The notes beneath the pieces were generated by a model. It was not told where the DNA came from. It made no database searches and was given only the letters and a program-made list of their open reading frames with translations. A stretch of 64,000 bases of DNA. Source: Prevotellaceae bacterium UBA1746. GTDB lineage: Bacteria > Bacteroidota > Bacteroidia > Bacteroidales > Bacteroidaceae. The position numbers were made by a program, and so were the translations under genes. The stretch spans positions 24,090 to 88,089 of the forward strand of contig DCHS01000008.1 of the NCBI GenBank assembly GCA_002314875.1, given 5' to 3'. This document shows positions 24,211 through 32,961 of the stretch, piece by piece. The first letter of the stretch is position 1; each line of letters begins with the position of its first letter.

Positions 24211-26325
24211 ATGATTGTCTGTATAGCAGAGAAACCATCCGTTGCCAAAGAAATTGCTCGCATCCTCGGTGCGAACAAGGACTGCCGTGACCGTAATCAC
24301 AACGGTTACTACGAAGGCAATGGTTATCAGGTGACCTGGACTTACGGCCATCTCTGTGAACTCAAGAACCCCGAGGATTACAGTCCTTATTGGAAAGCAT
24401 GGTCTTTGTCCGCACTGCCGATAATTCCGCCTCGTTTCGGCATTCGTCTGAAAGAAGAGGCTGCCGGACAATTTGCTCATATCGAGCGTCTGATGCAGAA
24501 TGCCGATCGTATCATCAACTGCGGTGATGCCGGCCAGGAAGGTGAATTGATTCAGCGCTGGGTGATGCAGAAGGCACAGGCAAAATGTCCCGTTGACCGT
24601 CTCTGGATCAGTTCAATGACTGATGAAGCTATTCGTGAAGGTTTCGAAAATCTGAAACCCCAGGACGATTACCAATCGCTCTACGAAGCCGGCCTCTGTC
24701 GCGCTATCGGCGACTGGCTTCTGGGAATGAATGCTACTCGTCTTTATACGCTGAAATACGGAAACAACCAAAACAGTTTTGGAAAACGTCCTCAGCCACT
24801 GAGTATCGGACGTGTTCAGACCCCGACCCTCGCTCTCGTGGTGAAGCGTCAGCAAGAAATTGAGAACTTCAAACCTGAACCTTACTGGGTACTTTCTACC
24901 ATTTATCGAGATGTTACTTTTACAGCAAAGGTCGCAGATGATGATGCAGAAAAGGAAGGCGCAGATGGTGAAGGCAAATCAGAGAACGCAGAGAACAATG
25001 CAAAATCTGCTGCCAAGCGTGGCTACACCAATCGCGAAGAAGCAGAAGCCGCATTAAAGGCGATAGAGAATACTCCCTTCACGGTAACGAATGTTCAAAA
25101 GAAAAACGGAACGGAAGCCCCACCCCGTCTTTTCGACTTGACCTCGTTGCAGGTAGAGTGTAACAAGAAGTTCGGCTATGGCGCAGACCTGACACTTCAA
25201 TTGATCCAGCAACTCTATGAAGGAAAATTCACGACCTATCCCCGTGTGGATACGACCTTCCTTCCCGATGATGTCTATCCCAAGTGTGGTGGCATTCTTA
25301 ACGGCATTGCCAGTATCTATGGCAATCTGCTGACACCGCTTCGTGGTGCGCCTTTGAAGAAGTCCAAGAAAGTCTTTGACTCTTCAAAAGTCACCGACCA
25401 CCATGCCATCATCCCCACAGGCGTTGCTCCGCGCGCTTTGACCGATATGCAGCGGAATGTTTACGACCTTGTTGCCCGTCGTTTCATTGCCGTATTCTAT
25501 CCCGATTGCAAATTTGCAACGACAAACGTAGAAGGTGAAGTCGAGCAAGATACAACAAAAGCCTGTATTGGCGATGGTTCTCCCATTCCTTTCAAGGCAA
25601 GCGGAAAAATCATCACAGATCCCGGATGGAAAGTCGTTATCGGCAATACCCAGCAAAAGCAGGACGACCAGCAGGAAATGCCGCCCTTTGTCAAAGGCGA
25701 AAGCGGACCCCATGTCCCTACACTCACCCAAAAAGAAACACAACCTCCAAAGCCCTACACTGAAGCAACCCTGCTTCGCGCCATGGAAACGGCAGGAAAG
25801 ATGGTGGATGACGAAGAACTTCGCGACGCTATGAAGGAAAACGGTATTGGACGTCCCTCCACTCGTGCAGCCATTATCCAGACCCTTTACAAACGCGGTT
25901 ATATGCGTCTGGTTCGTAAGAGCCTTGAAGCCACACAGACCGGAGTTGATCTAATCGCCATCATCAAGGAAGAACTACTCAAGAGCGCTGAACTGACGGG
26001 TATCTGGGAAAAGAAACTACGCCAGATCGAGCATCATGAATACTCCGCTCCTCAATTTGTTGCAGAATTAAAGCAAATGGTGACGGAGATTGTTCAACAG
26101 GTCATCAGCGATCAGACTAACCGCCGCATTGCAGCCACTCCCGTTGAGGAACCCAAAGCGAAAAAGGCTGCGCCTCAGGGTGAGAAGGCTCCAGCAAAAC
26201 GAAAGATTATCCGCGTTGGCAGTGTCTGCCCCGAATGCGGTCAAGGCAAGGTCATAAAAGGAAATACTGCCTACGGCTGCTCTCGTTGGAAAGAGGGTTG
26301 CGGTTGGCGTAAACCGTTCAAATAA
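24211..26325 (+). CDS. topB: Type IA DNA topoisomerase III
   Basis: 704 residues. The TOPRIM domain starts at residue 1 (MIVCIAEKPSVAKEIA) and has INCGDAGQEGELI (102-114), a variant of the usual DADREGE. The active-site tyrosine is Tyr343 in FTTYPRVDTTFL. The C-terminus is a lysine- and alanine-rich linker followed by a four-cysteine zinc ribbon (CPECGQGK...YGCSRW...CGW). The enzyme relaxes negative supercoils and decatenates single-stranded links during replication or recombination. An acidic insert near residues 245-270 (DDDAEKEGADGEGKSENAE) is unusual. It appears chromosomal; no conjugation genes are nearby, though such genes often travel on conjugative elements. Confidence 0.93.
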   Translation: MIVCIAEKPSVAKEIARILGANKDCRDRNHNGYYEGNGYQVTWTYGHLCELKNPEDYSPYWKAWSLSALPIIPPRFGIRLKEEAAGQFAHIERLMQNADRIINCGDAGQEGELIQRWVMQKAQAKCPVDRLWISSMTDEAIREGFENLKPQDDYQSLYEAGLCRAIGDWLLGMNATRLYTLKYGNNQNSFGKRPQPLSIGRVQTPTLALVVKRQQEIENFKPEPYWVLSTIYRDVTFTAKVADDDAEKEGADGEGKSENAENNAKSAAKRGYTNREEAEAALKAIENTPFTVTNVQKKNGTEAPPRLFDLTSLQVECNKKFGYGADLTLQLIQQLYEGKFTTYPRVDTTFLPDDVYPKCGGILNGIASIYGNLLTPLRGAPLKKSKKVFDSSKVTDHHAIIPTGVAPRALTDMQRNVYDLVARRFIAVFYPDCKFATTNVEGEVEQDTTKACIGDGSPIPFKASGKIITDPGWKVVIGNTQQKQDDQQEMPPFVKGESGPHVPTLTQKETQPPKPYTEATLLRAMETAGKMVDDEELRDAMKENGIGRPSTRAAIIQTLYKRGYMRLVRKSLEATQTGVDLIAIIKEELLKSAELTGIWEKKLRQIEHHEYSAPQFVAELKQMVTEIVQQVISDQTNRRIAATPVEEPKAKKAAPQGEKAPAKRKIIRVGSVCPECGQGKVIKGNTAYGCSRWKEGCGWRKPFK

Positions 26326-26372
26326 TTGATCAAAAGCGGAGTTTTTTATACATCTGGCAGGCTACAAAACAA

Positions 26373-26456
26373 ATTCGCCGTACGACGAATGTATATTCGT
26401 CCGCGGGCGACAGTACATTCGTCCGCGGGCGAATATTCTGCCGTCCGCGGACGAAT
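26373..26456. repeat. Array of four 22-bp units, each with an 18-bp near-palindrome
   Basis: Units begin at 26373, 26395, 26417 and 26439, exactly 22 bp apart. Each holds an 18-bp imperfect palindrome of consensus ATTCGTCCGCGGACGAAT. The two outer units are the most diverged (ATTCGCCGTACGACGAAT and TGCCGTCCGCGGACGAAT). It lies between convergent genes, just before their shared terminator. Confidence 0.9.
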
Positions 26457-26480
26457 CATTTAATCACTCTTTGAAAAAAC

Positions 26481-26522
26481 AAATTGCCCTGCAACGAATC
26501 TACTATCGTCGCAGGGCAATTT
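26481..26522. terminator. Bidirectional terminator between topB and pepD
   Basis: AAATTGCCCTGC pairs perfectly with GCAGGGCAATTT; an inner ACGA/TCGT extends the stem after one mismatch. Runs of T flank it on both strands. Confidence 0.9.
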
Positions 26523-26554
26523 ATTTTATATCAGTCTAAAAACGATTCAAGACT

Positions 26555-28015
26555 TTACTTTCTAGGAATACGCTTGAGGGTTTCCAGAACGAAGTCGTAG
26601 TACTTACCAACAGAATCGATGAGGAGGCGTTCGTCGGGAGTGTGAGGGCTACGGAGAGTAGGACCGAAGCTGACAACATCCATACCGGGGCAGTGGCTCA
26701 AAATAACAGAGCACTCAAGACCAGCATGGCAAACATTTACCTTGTTTTCTTCATTGAAAAGTTCACGGTAAACCTGCTTCATAAGTTCTACAATAGGACT
26801 TTCGGGGCTAGGCTGCCATGCAGGATAAGCTCCGTCAAATTCAACCTTCATACCTGCCATAACAAATGCAGATTCAATAGTATCGCAGCAAAGCTGACGC
26901 ATGCTGTCGCTTGAAGAACGAACGAGATCCTTGAAGAATGCCTTACCATCAGCAATTTCAATAATAGCGAGGTTTGCACTGGTTTCTACGATGCTGGGAA
27001 GATGGGGAATGAAGCGGAGAGGACCATTGTGGCAAGCGGTAACAGCGTTAACAAGGTTATCCTGGATTTCCTCAGGAACGAGATCCTTGGGAAGATCAGT
27101 AGCCTCAGCGGTCAACTTCAAATCGTGTTCGATGTAACCGAATTCGTCGCGGAGGGTATCAGCCCATTCACCATTAACGGTTTCGCAGAATTCTGCAACA
27201 TTTTCCTGGGGAAGCGTAAGAACAACTTCGCAGTGACGAGGAATAGCATTACGCATATTTCCACCATTCCAAGTTGCCAGACGAGCCTCAAAGTTAGTGA
27301 TACCATCCATAACGATGCGAGCCATGCACTTATTGGCATTAGCGCGACCTTCGTTGATTTCAAGACCAGAGTGACCACCACGAAGACCGGTCAAAACAAC
27401 CTTAACGGCAACATCACCTTCCTCAACGGAAACGGGCTTGTATTCGAGTTCTGCGGTAAGATTGATACCACCAGCAGAACCGGTTACCATTTCGCCGTGA
27501 GTTTCGTTATCAAGGTTCAAAAGGATTTCGCCCTTAAGTTCACCGTCAGCCATGTGGTTGACACCGTACATAGTGGTTTCCTCATCAGTTGTAATGAAAC
27601 CTTCAAGGGGACCGTGAGGAATACTATCATCCTCAAAAATTGCCATAATGGTTGCAACAGCCATACCGTCGTCAGCACCGAGAGTTGTGCCGGTAGCCTT
27701 TACCCATTCGCCATCGATACGGGTAACGATAGGATCAGTTTCGAAATTATGGGGAGAATCGGGAGTCTTCTGAGGAACCATATCCATGTGGCCCTGAAGC
27801 GTCACATATTTACAGTCTTCGTAACCAGGAGTTGCAGGCTTGTACATCAGTACATTACCAGCTTCGTCCATGTGGGCGTCGATACCCTTTTCGGCTGCCC
27901 AGTCGAGAAGGAACTTCTGTACTTTCTCAAGGTGACCAGAAGGACGGGGCACCTGAGTGAGGAGATCAAAATTGTGCCAAATGGCAGCAGGCTGAAGATG
28001 AGAAATTGCACTCAT
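26555..28015 (-). CDS. pepD: Aminoacyl-histidine dipeptidase (M20C, PepD)
   Basis: 486 residues, the standard PepD length. Metal ligands and catalytic residues are visible: QGHMDMV (His76, catalytic Asp78), LGADDGM (bridging Asp115), and TTDEET (general base Glu145, ligand Glu146). A lid/dimerisation domain (about 200-390) with RGGHSGLEI interrupts the catalytic domain as usual. It hydrolyses Xaa-His dipeptides such as carnosine and a range of other dipeptides in the cytoplasm. Codon use is strongly biased toward the highly expressed set. It follows the flippase-like gene on the same strand by 40 bases, so co-transcription is likely. Confidence 0.94.
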   Translation of the reverse strand: MSAISHLQPAAIWHNFDLLTQVPRPSGHLEKVQKFLLDWAAEKGIDAHMDEAGNVLMYKPATPGYEDCKYVTLQGHMDMVPQKTPDSPHNFETDPIVTRIDGEWVKATGTTLGADDGMAVATIMAIFEDDSIPHGPLEGFITTDEETTMYGVNHMADGELKGEILLNLDNETHGEMVTGSAGGINLTAELEYKPVSVEEGDVAVKVVLTGLRGGHSGLEINEGRANANKCMARIVMDGITNFEARLATWNGGNMRNAIPRHCEVVLTLPQENVAEFCETVNGEWADTLRDEFGYIEHDLKLTAEATDLPKDLVPEEIQDNLVNAVTACHNGPLRFIPHLPSIVETSANLAIIEIADGKAFFKDLVRSSSDSMRQLCCDTIESAFVMAGMKVEFDGAYPAWQPSPESPIVELMKQVYRELFNEENKVNVCHAGLECSVILSHCPGMDVVSFGPTLRSPHTPDERLLIDSVGKYYDFVLETLKRIPRK

Positions 28016-28055
28016 ACTAATAAATTTTGAATTATGTTGTTTGAATTAATATATA

Positions 28056-29057
28056 CTATTGGTGAGAATTATCAATAACTTCTTTCTTTCCTATAAAGCT
28101 CAAATCAGCCCAACCGATAGCGCCGAGCAAAACGACGAGGGCAGTCTGAATGGTATGAACGACGAGGGCAAAAAGAATCGCAGGCTGTTCGGCTACTCCA
28201 TAGAGGACGAGCATTGTCTTTATAGCGAAATGCCACGGACCCGCTCCGTTGGGTGTTGGAACTAAAACGGCAAAAGTTCCCGCGCAGAAGACCAGCAAAC
28301 CAGCCAAAGGTCCGATTCCACTGGTAAAATCAAAGGCATAGAATGCCAGATAAAAGTGGAGATAGTAACCTACCCATATACCAACGCTATACAAAAGATA
28401 GAGCGGAAAGTTTTTGACATCTTTCAAAGAAATCAAGCCGTCAACAAATCCTTGCATCTTTTCGCGTGTCTTCTTAAAAATCTGCAAACGGAAGAAAAGA
28501 TATGCCGTAAAGCCTAAGCCAAAGAAACAACAAAGGATTGTCACCCACCAGCCCGTTGAGGTAAAGCGGCCGACAATTACATGATAATCGAAATTCGTTT
28601 CCTCCAAAAAGCGCATGAACTGCGGGAGCTGGCTAAAAAATGCAACGACCGCCAGCAGCAACATCAGAACAGAGTCGATGATTCGCTCTGTAACCACAGT
28701 GCCAAGAGATTTCGTAAACGATACTCCTGCATAGGATTTCAAAGTACCGCAACGGGTTACTTCTCCGATGCGAGGGATGACGAGGCTGGACGCATAACTG
28801 AGAAATATCGCATCTGTACAAACCCGTGAAGAAGGATTTTCTCCCATAGGGAGGAGTGCCATTCTCCAGCGCAGAGCACGAAAAACTAAAGGTACAACAC
28901 CAAAGGCCAAACTGATCAGCATCCATCCCCAATCCATTTCATTAATACCGCAACGGAGCAGCATTTGCCAGTCCGTTCCGCGGTACATCCACCACAATAT
29001 GCCGATTGCAAGGGCAAAAGGGACGATTATTTTGAAAAAATTGAGAAGAATCTTCAC
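28056..29057 (-). CDS. Flippase-like membrane protein (YbhN/AglD, LPG synthase TM region family)
   Basis: 333 residues, about eight TM helices. It shows the family pattern: an early FRALRWRMAL segment after TM2, SLVIPRIGEVTRCGTLKSYAG near residues 95-115, and the C-terminal VPTPNGAGPWHFAIKT (about 272-287). These mark the UPF0104 relatives of the MprF flippase domain, which lack the aminoacyl-transferase part. A role in moving a lipid or lipid-linked precursor across the inner membrane is likely but unproven. It is divergent from ksgA with overlapping promoters and precedes pepD. Confidence 0.82.
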   Translation of the reverse strand: MKILLNFFKIIVPFALAIGILWWMYRGTDWQMLLRCGINEMDWGWMLISLAFGVVPLVFRALRWRMALLPMGENPSSRVCTDAIFLSYASSLVIPRIGEVTRCGTLKSYAGVSFTKSLGTVVTERIIDSVLMLLLAVVAFFSQLPQFMRFLEETNFDYHVIVGRFTSTGWWVTILCCFFGLGFTAYLFFRLQIFKKTREKMQGFVDGLISLKDVKNFPLYLLYSVGIWVGYYLHFYLAFYAFDFTSGIGPLAGLLVFCAGTFAVLVPTPNGAGPWHFAIKTMLVLYGVAEQPAILFALVVHTIQTALVVLLGAIGWADLSFIGKKEVIDNSHQ

Positions 29058-29076
29058 TTGTTCGATACTTTTTTAG

Positions 29077-29098
29077 TACTTTTGCGGTCGCAAATGTA
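29077..29098. promoter_or_regulatory. Overlapping divergent -7 boxes of ksgA and the flippase gene
   Basis: TACTTTTG (29077-29084, plus strand) serves ksgA. TACATTTG on the minus strand (29091-29098) serves the leftward gene. The boxes are only 6 bp apart, so each promoter lies across the start region of the other and both cannot be occupied at once. The -33 matches are weak for both. Confidence 0.6.
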
Positions 29099-29115
29099 CG
29101 ACATTTATTTCAAAT

Positions 29116-29886
29116 ATGAAATTAGTTAAGCCAAAAAAGTTCTTAGGACAGCATTTTTTAAAAGATTTAGGAGTTGCAAGGGCCATTGCAGATACCGTTG
29201 ACGCATGCCCCGACCTCCCTATTCTCGAAGTTGGCCCTGGCATGGGTGTCATGACCCAGTTCCTGATTCCGAAAGGCCGCGAATTCAAGGTTGTGGAGAT
29301 TGACTTCGAGAGTGTAGCTTTTCTCCGGGAGAATTTCCCGCAACTGGAAGAGAATATCATCGAAGATGACTTTTTAAAGATGCATCTGGATCATACCTTT
29401 GAAGGCAGACCCTTCGTCCTCACTGGCAATTACCCCTATAATATCTCTTCACAGATTTTCTTCAAAATGCTGGACTTCAAGGAAATCATCCCTTGCTGTA
29501 CCGGTATGATTCAGAAAGAAGTTGCCGAACGCCTTGCTGCAAAACCTGGCACGAAGGCTTTTGGCATCCTTAGTGTGCTCATCCAACTCTGGTACGATGT
29601 AGAATATCTTTTCACCGTTCCTCCCAGCGTTTTCAATCCACCTCCCAAGGTTCAGAGCGCTGTTATCCGAATGACACGAAACAAGGTGGAGGATCCCGGC
29701 TGTGATGTCGCTCTTCTCACCCGCATCGTAAAACAGGCTTTCCAACAGCGTCGAAAGATGCTTCGCGGCAGTCTCAAAGGCCTCATTCCTGAAGGCCATG
29801 AATTTGGAACCCAGCGTCCCGAACAACTTTCTGTTGCTCAGTTCATCCAGCTTACCAACGATATTGCGGAGAAAGTTCAAAGTTAA
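29116..29886 (+). CDS. rsmA: 16S rRNA (adenine1518/1519-N6)-dimethyltransferase KsgA
   Basis: 256 residues. It begins KPKKFLGQHFLKD, the family N-terminal signature. The SAM-binding glycine loop is LEVGPGMG (37-44), the acidic ligand is EID (61-63), and motif IV is NYPY (105-108), usually N(L/I)PY. The small C-terminal helical domain has QRRKMLRGSLKG. It dimethylates two adjacent adenines in helix 45 of 16S rRNA as a late ribosome-assembly checkpoint; loss normally gives kasugamycin resistance. The CstA-like gene follows 39 bases downstream. Confidence 0.96.
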   Translation: MKLVKPKKFLGQHFLKDLGVARAIADTVDACPDLPILEVGPGMGVMTQFLIPKGREFKVVEIDFESVAFLRENFPQLEENIIEDDFLKMHLDHTFEGRPFVLTGNYPYNISSQIFFKMLDFKEIIPCCTGMIQKEVAERLAAKPGTKAFGILSVLIQLWYDVEYLFTVPPSVFNPPPKVQSAVIRMTRNKVEDPGCDVALLTRIVKQAFQQRRKMLRGSLKGLIPEGHEFGTQRPEQLSVAQFIQLTNDIAEKVQS

Positions 29887-29925
29887 AAGCAACTCCGATT
29901 CGTCAAACTTTTATTAAACGAAGCC

Positions 29926-31338
29926 ATGATATCCTTTACTGTCTGCTTAATTGCCCTGATTATTGGCGGAATCATTTATGGAACAATCGTAGAAAAAGTC
30001 TTTGGCTCACAACCTCAGCGTGAAACGCCAAGCTATACCCTTCAGGATGGTGTAGACTATCTCCCTATGCCAACATGGAAGGTTTATTTGATCCAATTCC
30101 TCAACATTGCGGGAACGGGCCCCATCTTCGGTGCCATTATGGGTATTCTATTTGGTCCCGCCGCCTATCTTTGGATTGTCTTCGGCTGTATCTTTGCCGG
30201 TGCTGTCCATGATTATCTTGTAGGAATGATCAGTATCCGTCAAGGTGGTGCTTCTATCCCGGAAATCGTCGGTGATCAGTTAGGCCAGACCATGCGAATC
30301 ATCATGCGCGTCTTCTCCCTTGTCCTTCTGATTCTCGTAGGAGCGGTGTTTGTAATTACTCCCGCCAACCTCCTTGCCGACCTCACTTCAAGTTGGTCCT
30401 GGACATCTTCCTTGGTCTGGATTATCATCATCTTTGCCTATTATGTTCTTGCAACCCTTCTCCCTATTGATAAGGTCATCGGAAGAATATATCCTGTCTT
30501 CGGCCTGGCATTGCTCATCATGGCGATTGGTGTAGGTGCGAACATTTTCTTACAAGACGGAGCAGTTCCCGAAATAAGCGCACTTGGAACCAGTGTGCAC
30601 CCCAAGGGCTATCCCATTATCCCCATGCTTTGCATTACCATTGCCTGCGGTGCTATTTCCGGTTTCCATGCTACACAGACTCCGATTATGGCCCGCTGTC
30701 TGAAAAACGAACGCAATGGTCGTCTCTGCTTCTATGGCGCCATGATTACAGAAGGTGTTGTTGCACTGATCTGGGCTGCTGCCGCTATCAAATATGCAGG
30801 AAGTTACGAAGGCTTGGTAGAAATCGGTAATCCCGCCAAGGTTGTGAATGTGATTTGCAGTACCTGGATGGGCCGTGTCGGTGCTATTCTCGCTGTTCTC
30901 GGTGTTGTTGCCGCTCCTATTACAAGTGGTGATACGGCATTCCGTTCTGCCCGACTCATTGCCGCAGAATTCATGCATCTCGGTGAAGGAAAGAAATGGC
31001 GTAATCTTGTCATCAGTCTGCCACTGTTTGCTATTGCCGGCATTATGATGTGCCTCGATTTCGATGTTCTCTGGCGCTATTTTGCCTGGTCCAACCAAAC
31101 ACTGGCAACAATCGCGCTTTGGGCTATCAGCGTTTGGCTAACCCGCCACGGAAAAGTCTTCTGGGTTTCCCTTGTCCCTGCTATTTTCATGACTTTCATC
31201 TGTACCAGCTACATCCTATGTGCTCCTGAGGGATTCCAACTTCCTCTTCCCATTTCCTATACCGTTGGAGTCATTGCTGCACTTGGTTGCACCGGTCTTT
31301 TTGCCCGTTTTGTTGCTCATAACAAAAAGGAATCTTAA
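29926..31338 (+). CDS. cstA: CstA-like carbon starvation/peptide or pyruvate transporter
   Basis: 470 residues with about 13 TM helices. The CstA signature is present: GTGPIFGAIMG (about 63-73), FAGAVHDYLVGMISIRQGG (96-114) and GFHATQTPIMARC. E. coli CstA is about 700 residues; this is the short form common in anaerobes. Known relatives import peptides or pyruvate under carbon limitation. No starvation-regulator site could be identified. The stop lies 9 bases before the next gene, so they probably share a message. Confidence 0.87.
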   Translation: MISFTVCLIALIIGGIIYGTIVEKVFGSQPQRETPSYTLQDGVDYLPMPTWKVYLIQFLNIAGTGPIFGAIMGILFGPAAYLWIVFGCIFAGAVHDYLVGMISIRQGGASIPEIVGDQLGQTMRIIMRVFSLVLLILVGAVFVITPANLLADLTSSWSWTSSLVWIIIIFAYYVLATLLPIDKVIGRIYPVFGLALLIMAIGVGANIFLQDGAVPEISALGTSVHPKGYPIIPMLCITIACGAISGFHATQTPIMARCLKNERNGRLCFYGAMITEGVVALIWAAAAIKYAGSYEGLVEIGNPAKVVNVICSTWMGRVGAILAVLGVVAAPITSGDTAFRSARLIAAEFMHLGEGKKWRNLVISLPLFAIAGIMMCLDFDVLWRYFAWSNQTLATIALWAISVWLTRHGKVFWVSLVPAIFMTFICTSYILCAPEGFQLPLPISYTVGVIAALGCTGLFARFVAHNKKES

Positions 31339-31347
31339 TTCTCTTTT

Positions 31348-32961
31348 ATGCGAAAATCATTTCTCTTCATACTATTTAGTATTTTTTCTATCTCCATCCA
31401 TGCTGACAGTGTGGAACCTTTGCTTGACGGTTGGGTGAGACATCAATCCGAACCGTTCAGCAATTATTGTCCGAAATGGACGGAGAAGGGAACGACATCA
31501 GAAAACCACTGTCTCGTGGGCTGCGTTGCAACTGCTTTGGAAACCATTGTCAGTTATTATCAGCGTGAAATTGTCCTGCAAGATACCCTCCATGGTTGGA
31601 AAACCACAAACTATACCGTTGCTGACGTGCTTCCTGGTACACGTGTTGACACCCGTCTGATTTTAAAAGACTACGGCGATGGCACGGCAGAAAGTGTGGG
31701 AATGGATGAAGAATCATACGCTAATTCTGTTGATGCAGTTGCCCGCTTGTCCATGATGTGCGGTGTTGCTGCCAAAATGAACTATGGCCTTGGAGAAAGC
31801 GGTGCCGATTCTCAGAATCTCATCGAACCTTTGAAGAACGCTTTCGGTTGGAAAACCGCAGAATTTGTGGATTCTTACAAATACACTCCTGAAAAGTGGA
31901 AGGAACTACTCAAGAACGAACTCCGCAACGGCCGCCCCATTTTCTATACAGGCTATACCATGAATATCAGTGGGCATGCCTTCGTTATAGACGGTTTCAA
32001 CGAAGAGGGAAAATTCCATGTAAACTGGGGATATGGTGGTTCCTACGATGGCAACTACTACGATATCACCGAATTGGCATTCTTTGCTCATCCTGATGAT
32101 GTTACACCCTTAGATAAGATGCAGGGATTTTTCTGCAACCAGCAGGCATTGTTCATCTCTCCCGAAGAGGTGGATCTTCCTCTTATTGCTGACTCGCTGA
32201 ATAGAACTGGATATGAAATCGAAGTGAAGAGCATCAAGATGGACTCAACTTGTCCTACCGGCAAATTTGTCCCGGTAACCATAACGCTCCATAATTCGGC
32301 TGATGTTCCTCTCTGCTCTCCTTTTGAAATCTTTACCAATCTTACCAGTGACACTAAGCCGTTTGAACAGGGAGATTACGGAGCGCTCTTCGGTGTGAAC
32401 ATGGAACCCGATGAAACACTGACATTAACAATCTACTGCAAATTCAATCAAAAGGGCTATCGTACCGTCCATGTTTCTCCGGATGATGTTGCCATTTTAG
32501 GAAACACAAAGGTGACCTTCGTTAGTGGCTCCACCGACCAGATTGTCTTTGATACGCCTACTGTTAGTTTCCCCGATGAAACAACTGCAGTCTTCACGAT
32601 GCCCGTTCGCAATGAAGGTTATGAAACTTCTGGAAGTTTGGCAACCTATTGCATGAATCAGGGAAGCGTTATCGCTGATGGCGATTTCCGTCATTTTGAA
32701 TATATCGTCATTCCTGCTGGTGAAAGTACGACCAAAACCGTTACATTCAAGCATCTTGAACCGAAAAGCACTCATAATTTCGTCATCCGCTGTCCCTGGA
32801 AGATTCAACAAGAATATATCTTCACAATGGGCCAGATTGTCGACGGACTCGAGCCTGTCTTTGCAGAAGGAGACAACAACTATTACGATCTCTCCGGTCG
32901 TCACATGACCCAGCCAAAGCACGGCATTCTCATTCATAACGGCAAAAAGGTGATTCGATGA
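31348..32961 (+). CDS. Secreted C10 (streptopain-like) cysteine peptidase with C-terminal tail
   Basis: 537 residues. After a signal peptide (about 1-19, ending SIHA) the C10 domain starts almost at once. The nucleophile is Cys59 in GCVATALETIVSYY, the catalytic histidine is His210 in SGHAFVIDGF, and NWGYGG (226-231) carries the conserved Asn-Trp. Streptopain and interpain A have an inhibitory propeptide of over 100 residues between signal and catalytic domain; none is present here. The second half (270-500) is beta-sandwich-like, and the end YYDLSGRH...GILIHNGKKVIR is the tail shared with other secreted proteins in this window. Its stop codon overlaps the next start by 4 bases. Confidence 0.88.
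   Translation: MRKSFLFILFSIFSISIHADSVEPLLDGWVRHQSEPFSNYCPKWTEKGTTSENHCLVGCVATALETIVSYYQREIVLQDTLHGWKTTNYTVADVLPGTRVDTRLILKDYGDGTAESVGMDEESYANSVDAVARLSMMCGVAAKMNYGLGESGADSQNLIEPLKNAFGWKTAEFVDSYKYTPEKWKELLKNELRNGRPIFYTGYTMNISGHAFVIDGFNEEGKFHVNWGYGGSYDGNYYDITELAFFAHPDDVTPLDKMQGFFCNQQALFISPEEVDLPLIADSLNRTGYEIEVKSIKMDSTCPTGKFVPVTITLHNSADVPLCSPFEIFTNLTSDTKPFEQGDYGALFGVNMEPDETLTLTIYCKFNQKGYRTVHVSPDDVAILGNTKVTFVSGSTDQIVFDTPTVSFPDETTAVFTMPVRNEGYETSGSLATYCMNQGSVIADGDFRHFEYIVIPAGESTTKTVTFKHLEPKSTHNFVIRCPWKIQQEYIFTMGQIVDGLEPVFAEGDNNYYDLSGRHMTQPKHGILIHNGKKVIR

Noticed and set aside
24211..26325. topB as a sign of an integrated conjugative element
   Set aside because: No integrase, relaxase, tra genes or flanking direct repeats are seen; neighbours are ordinary chromosomal genes.
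26373..26456. CRISPR array
   Set aside because: The 22-bp period leaves only ~4 bp between palindromes, so there is no room for spacers, and no cas gene is nearby.
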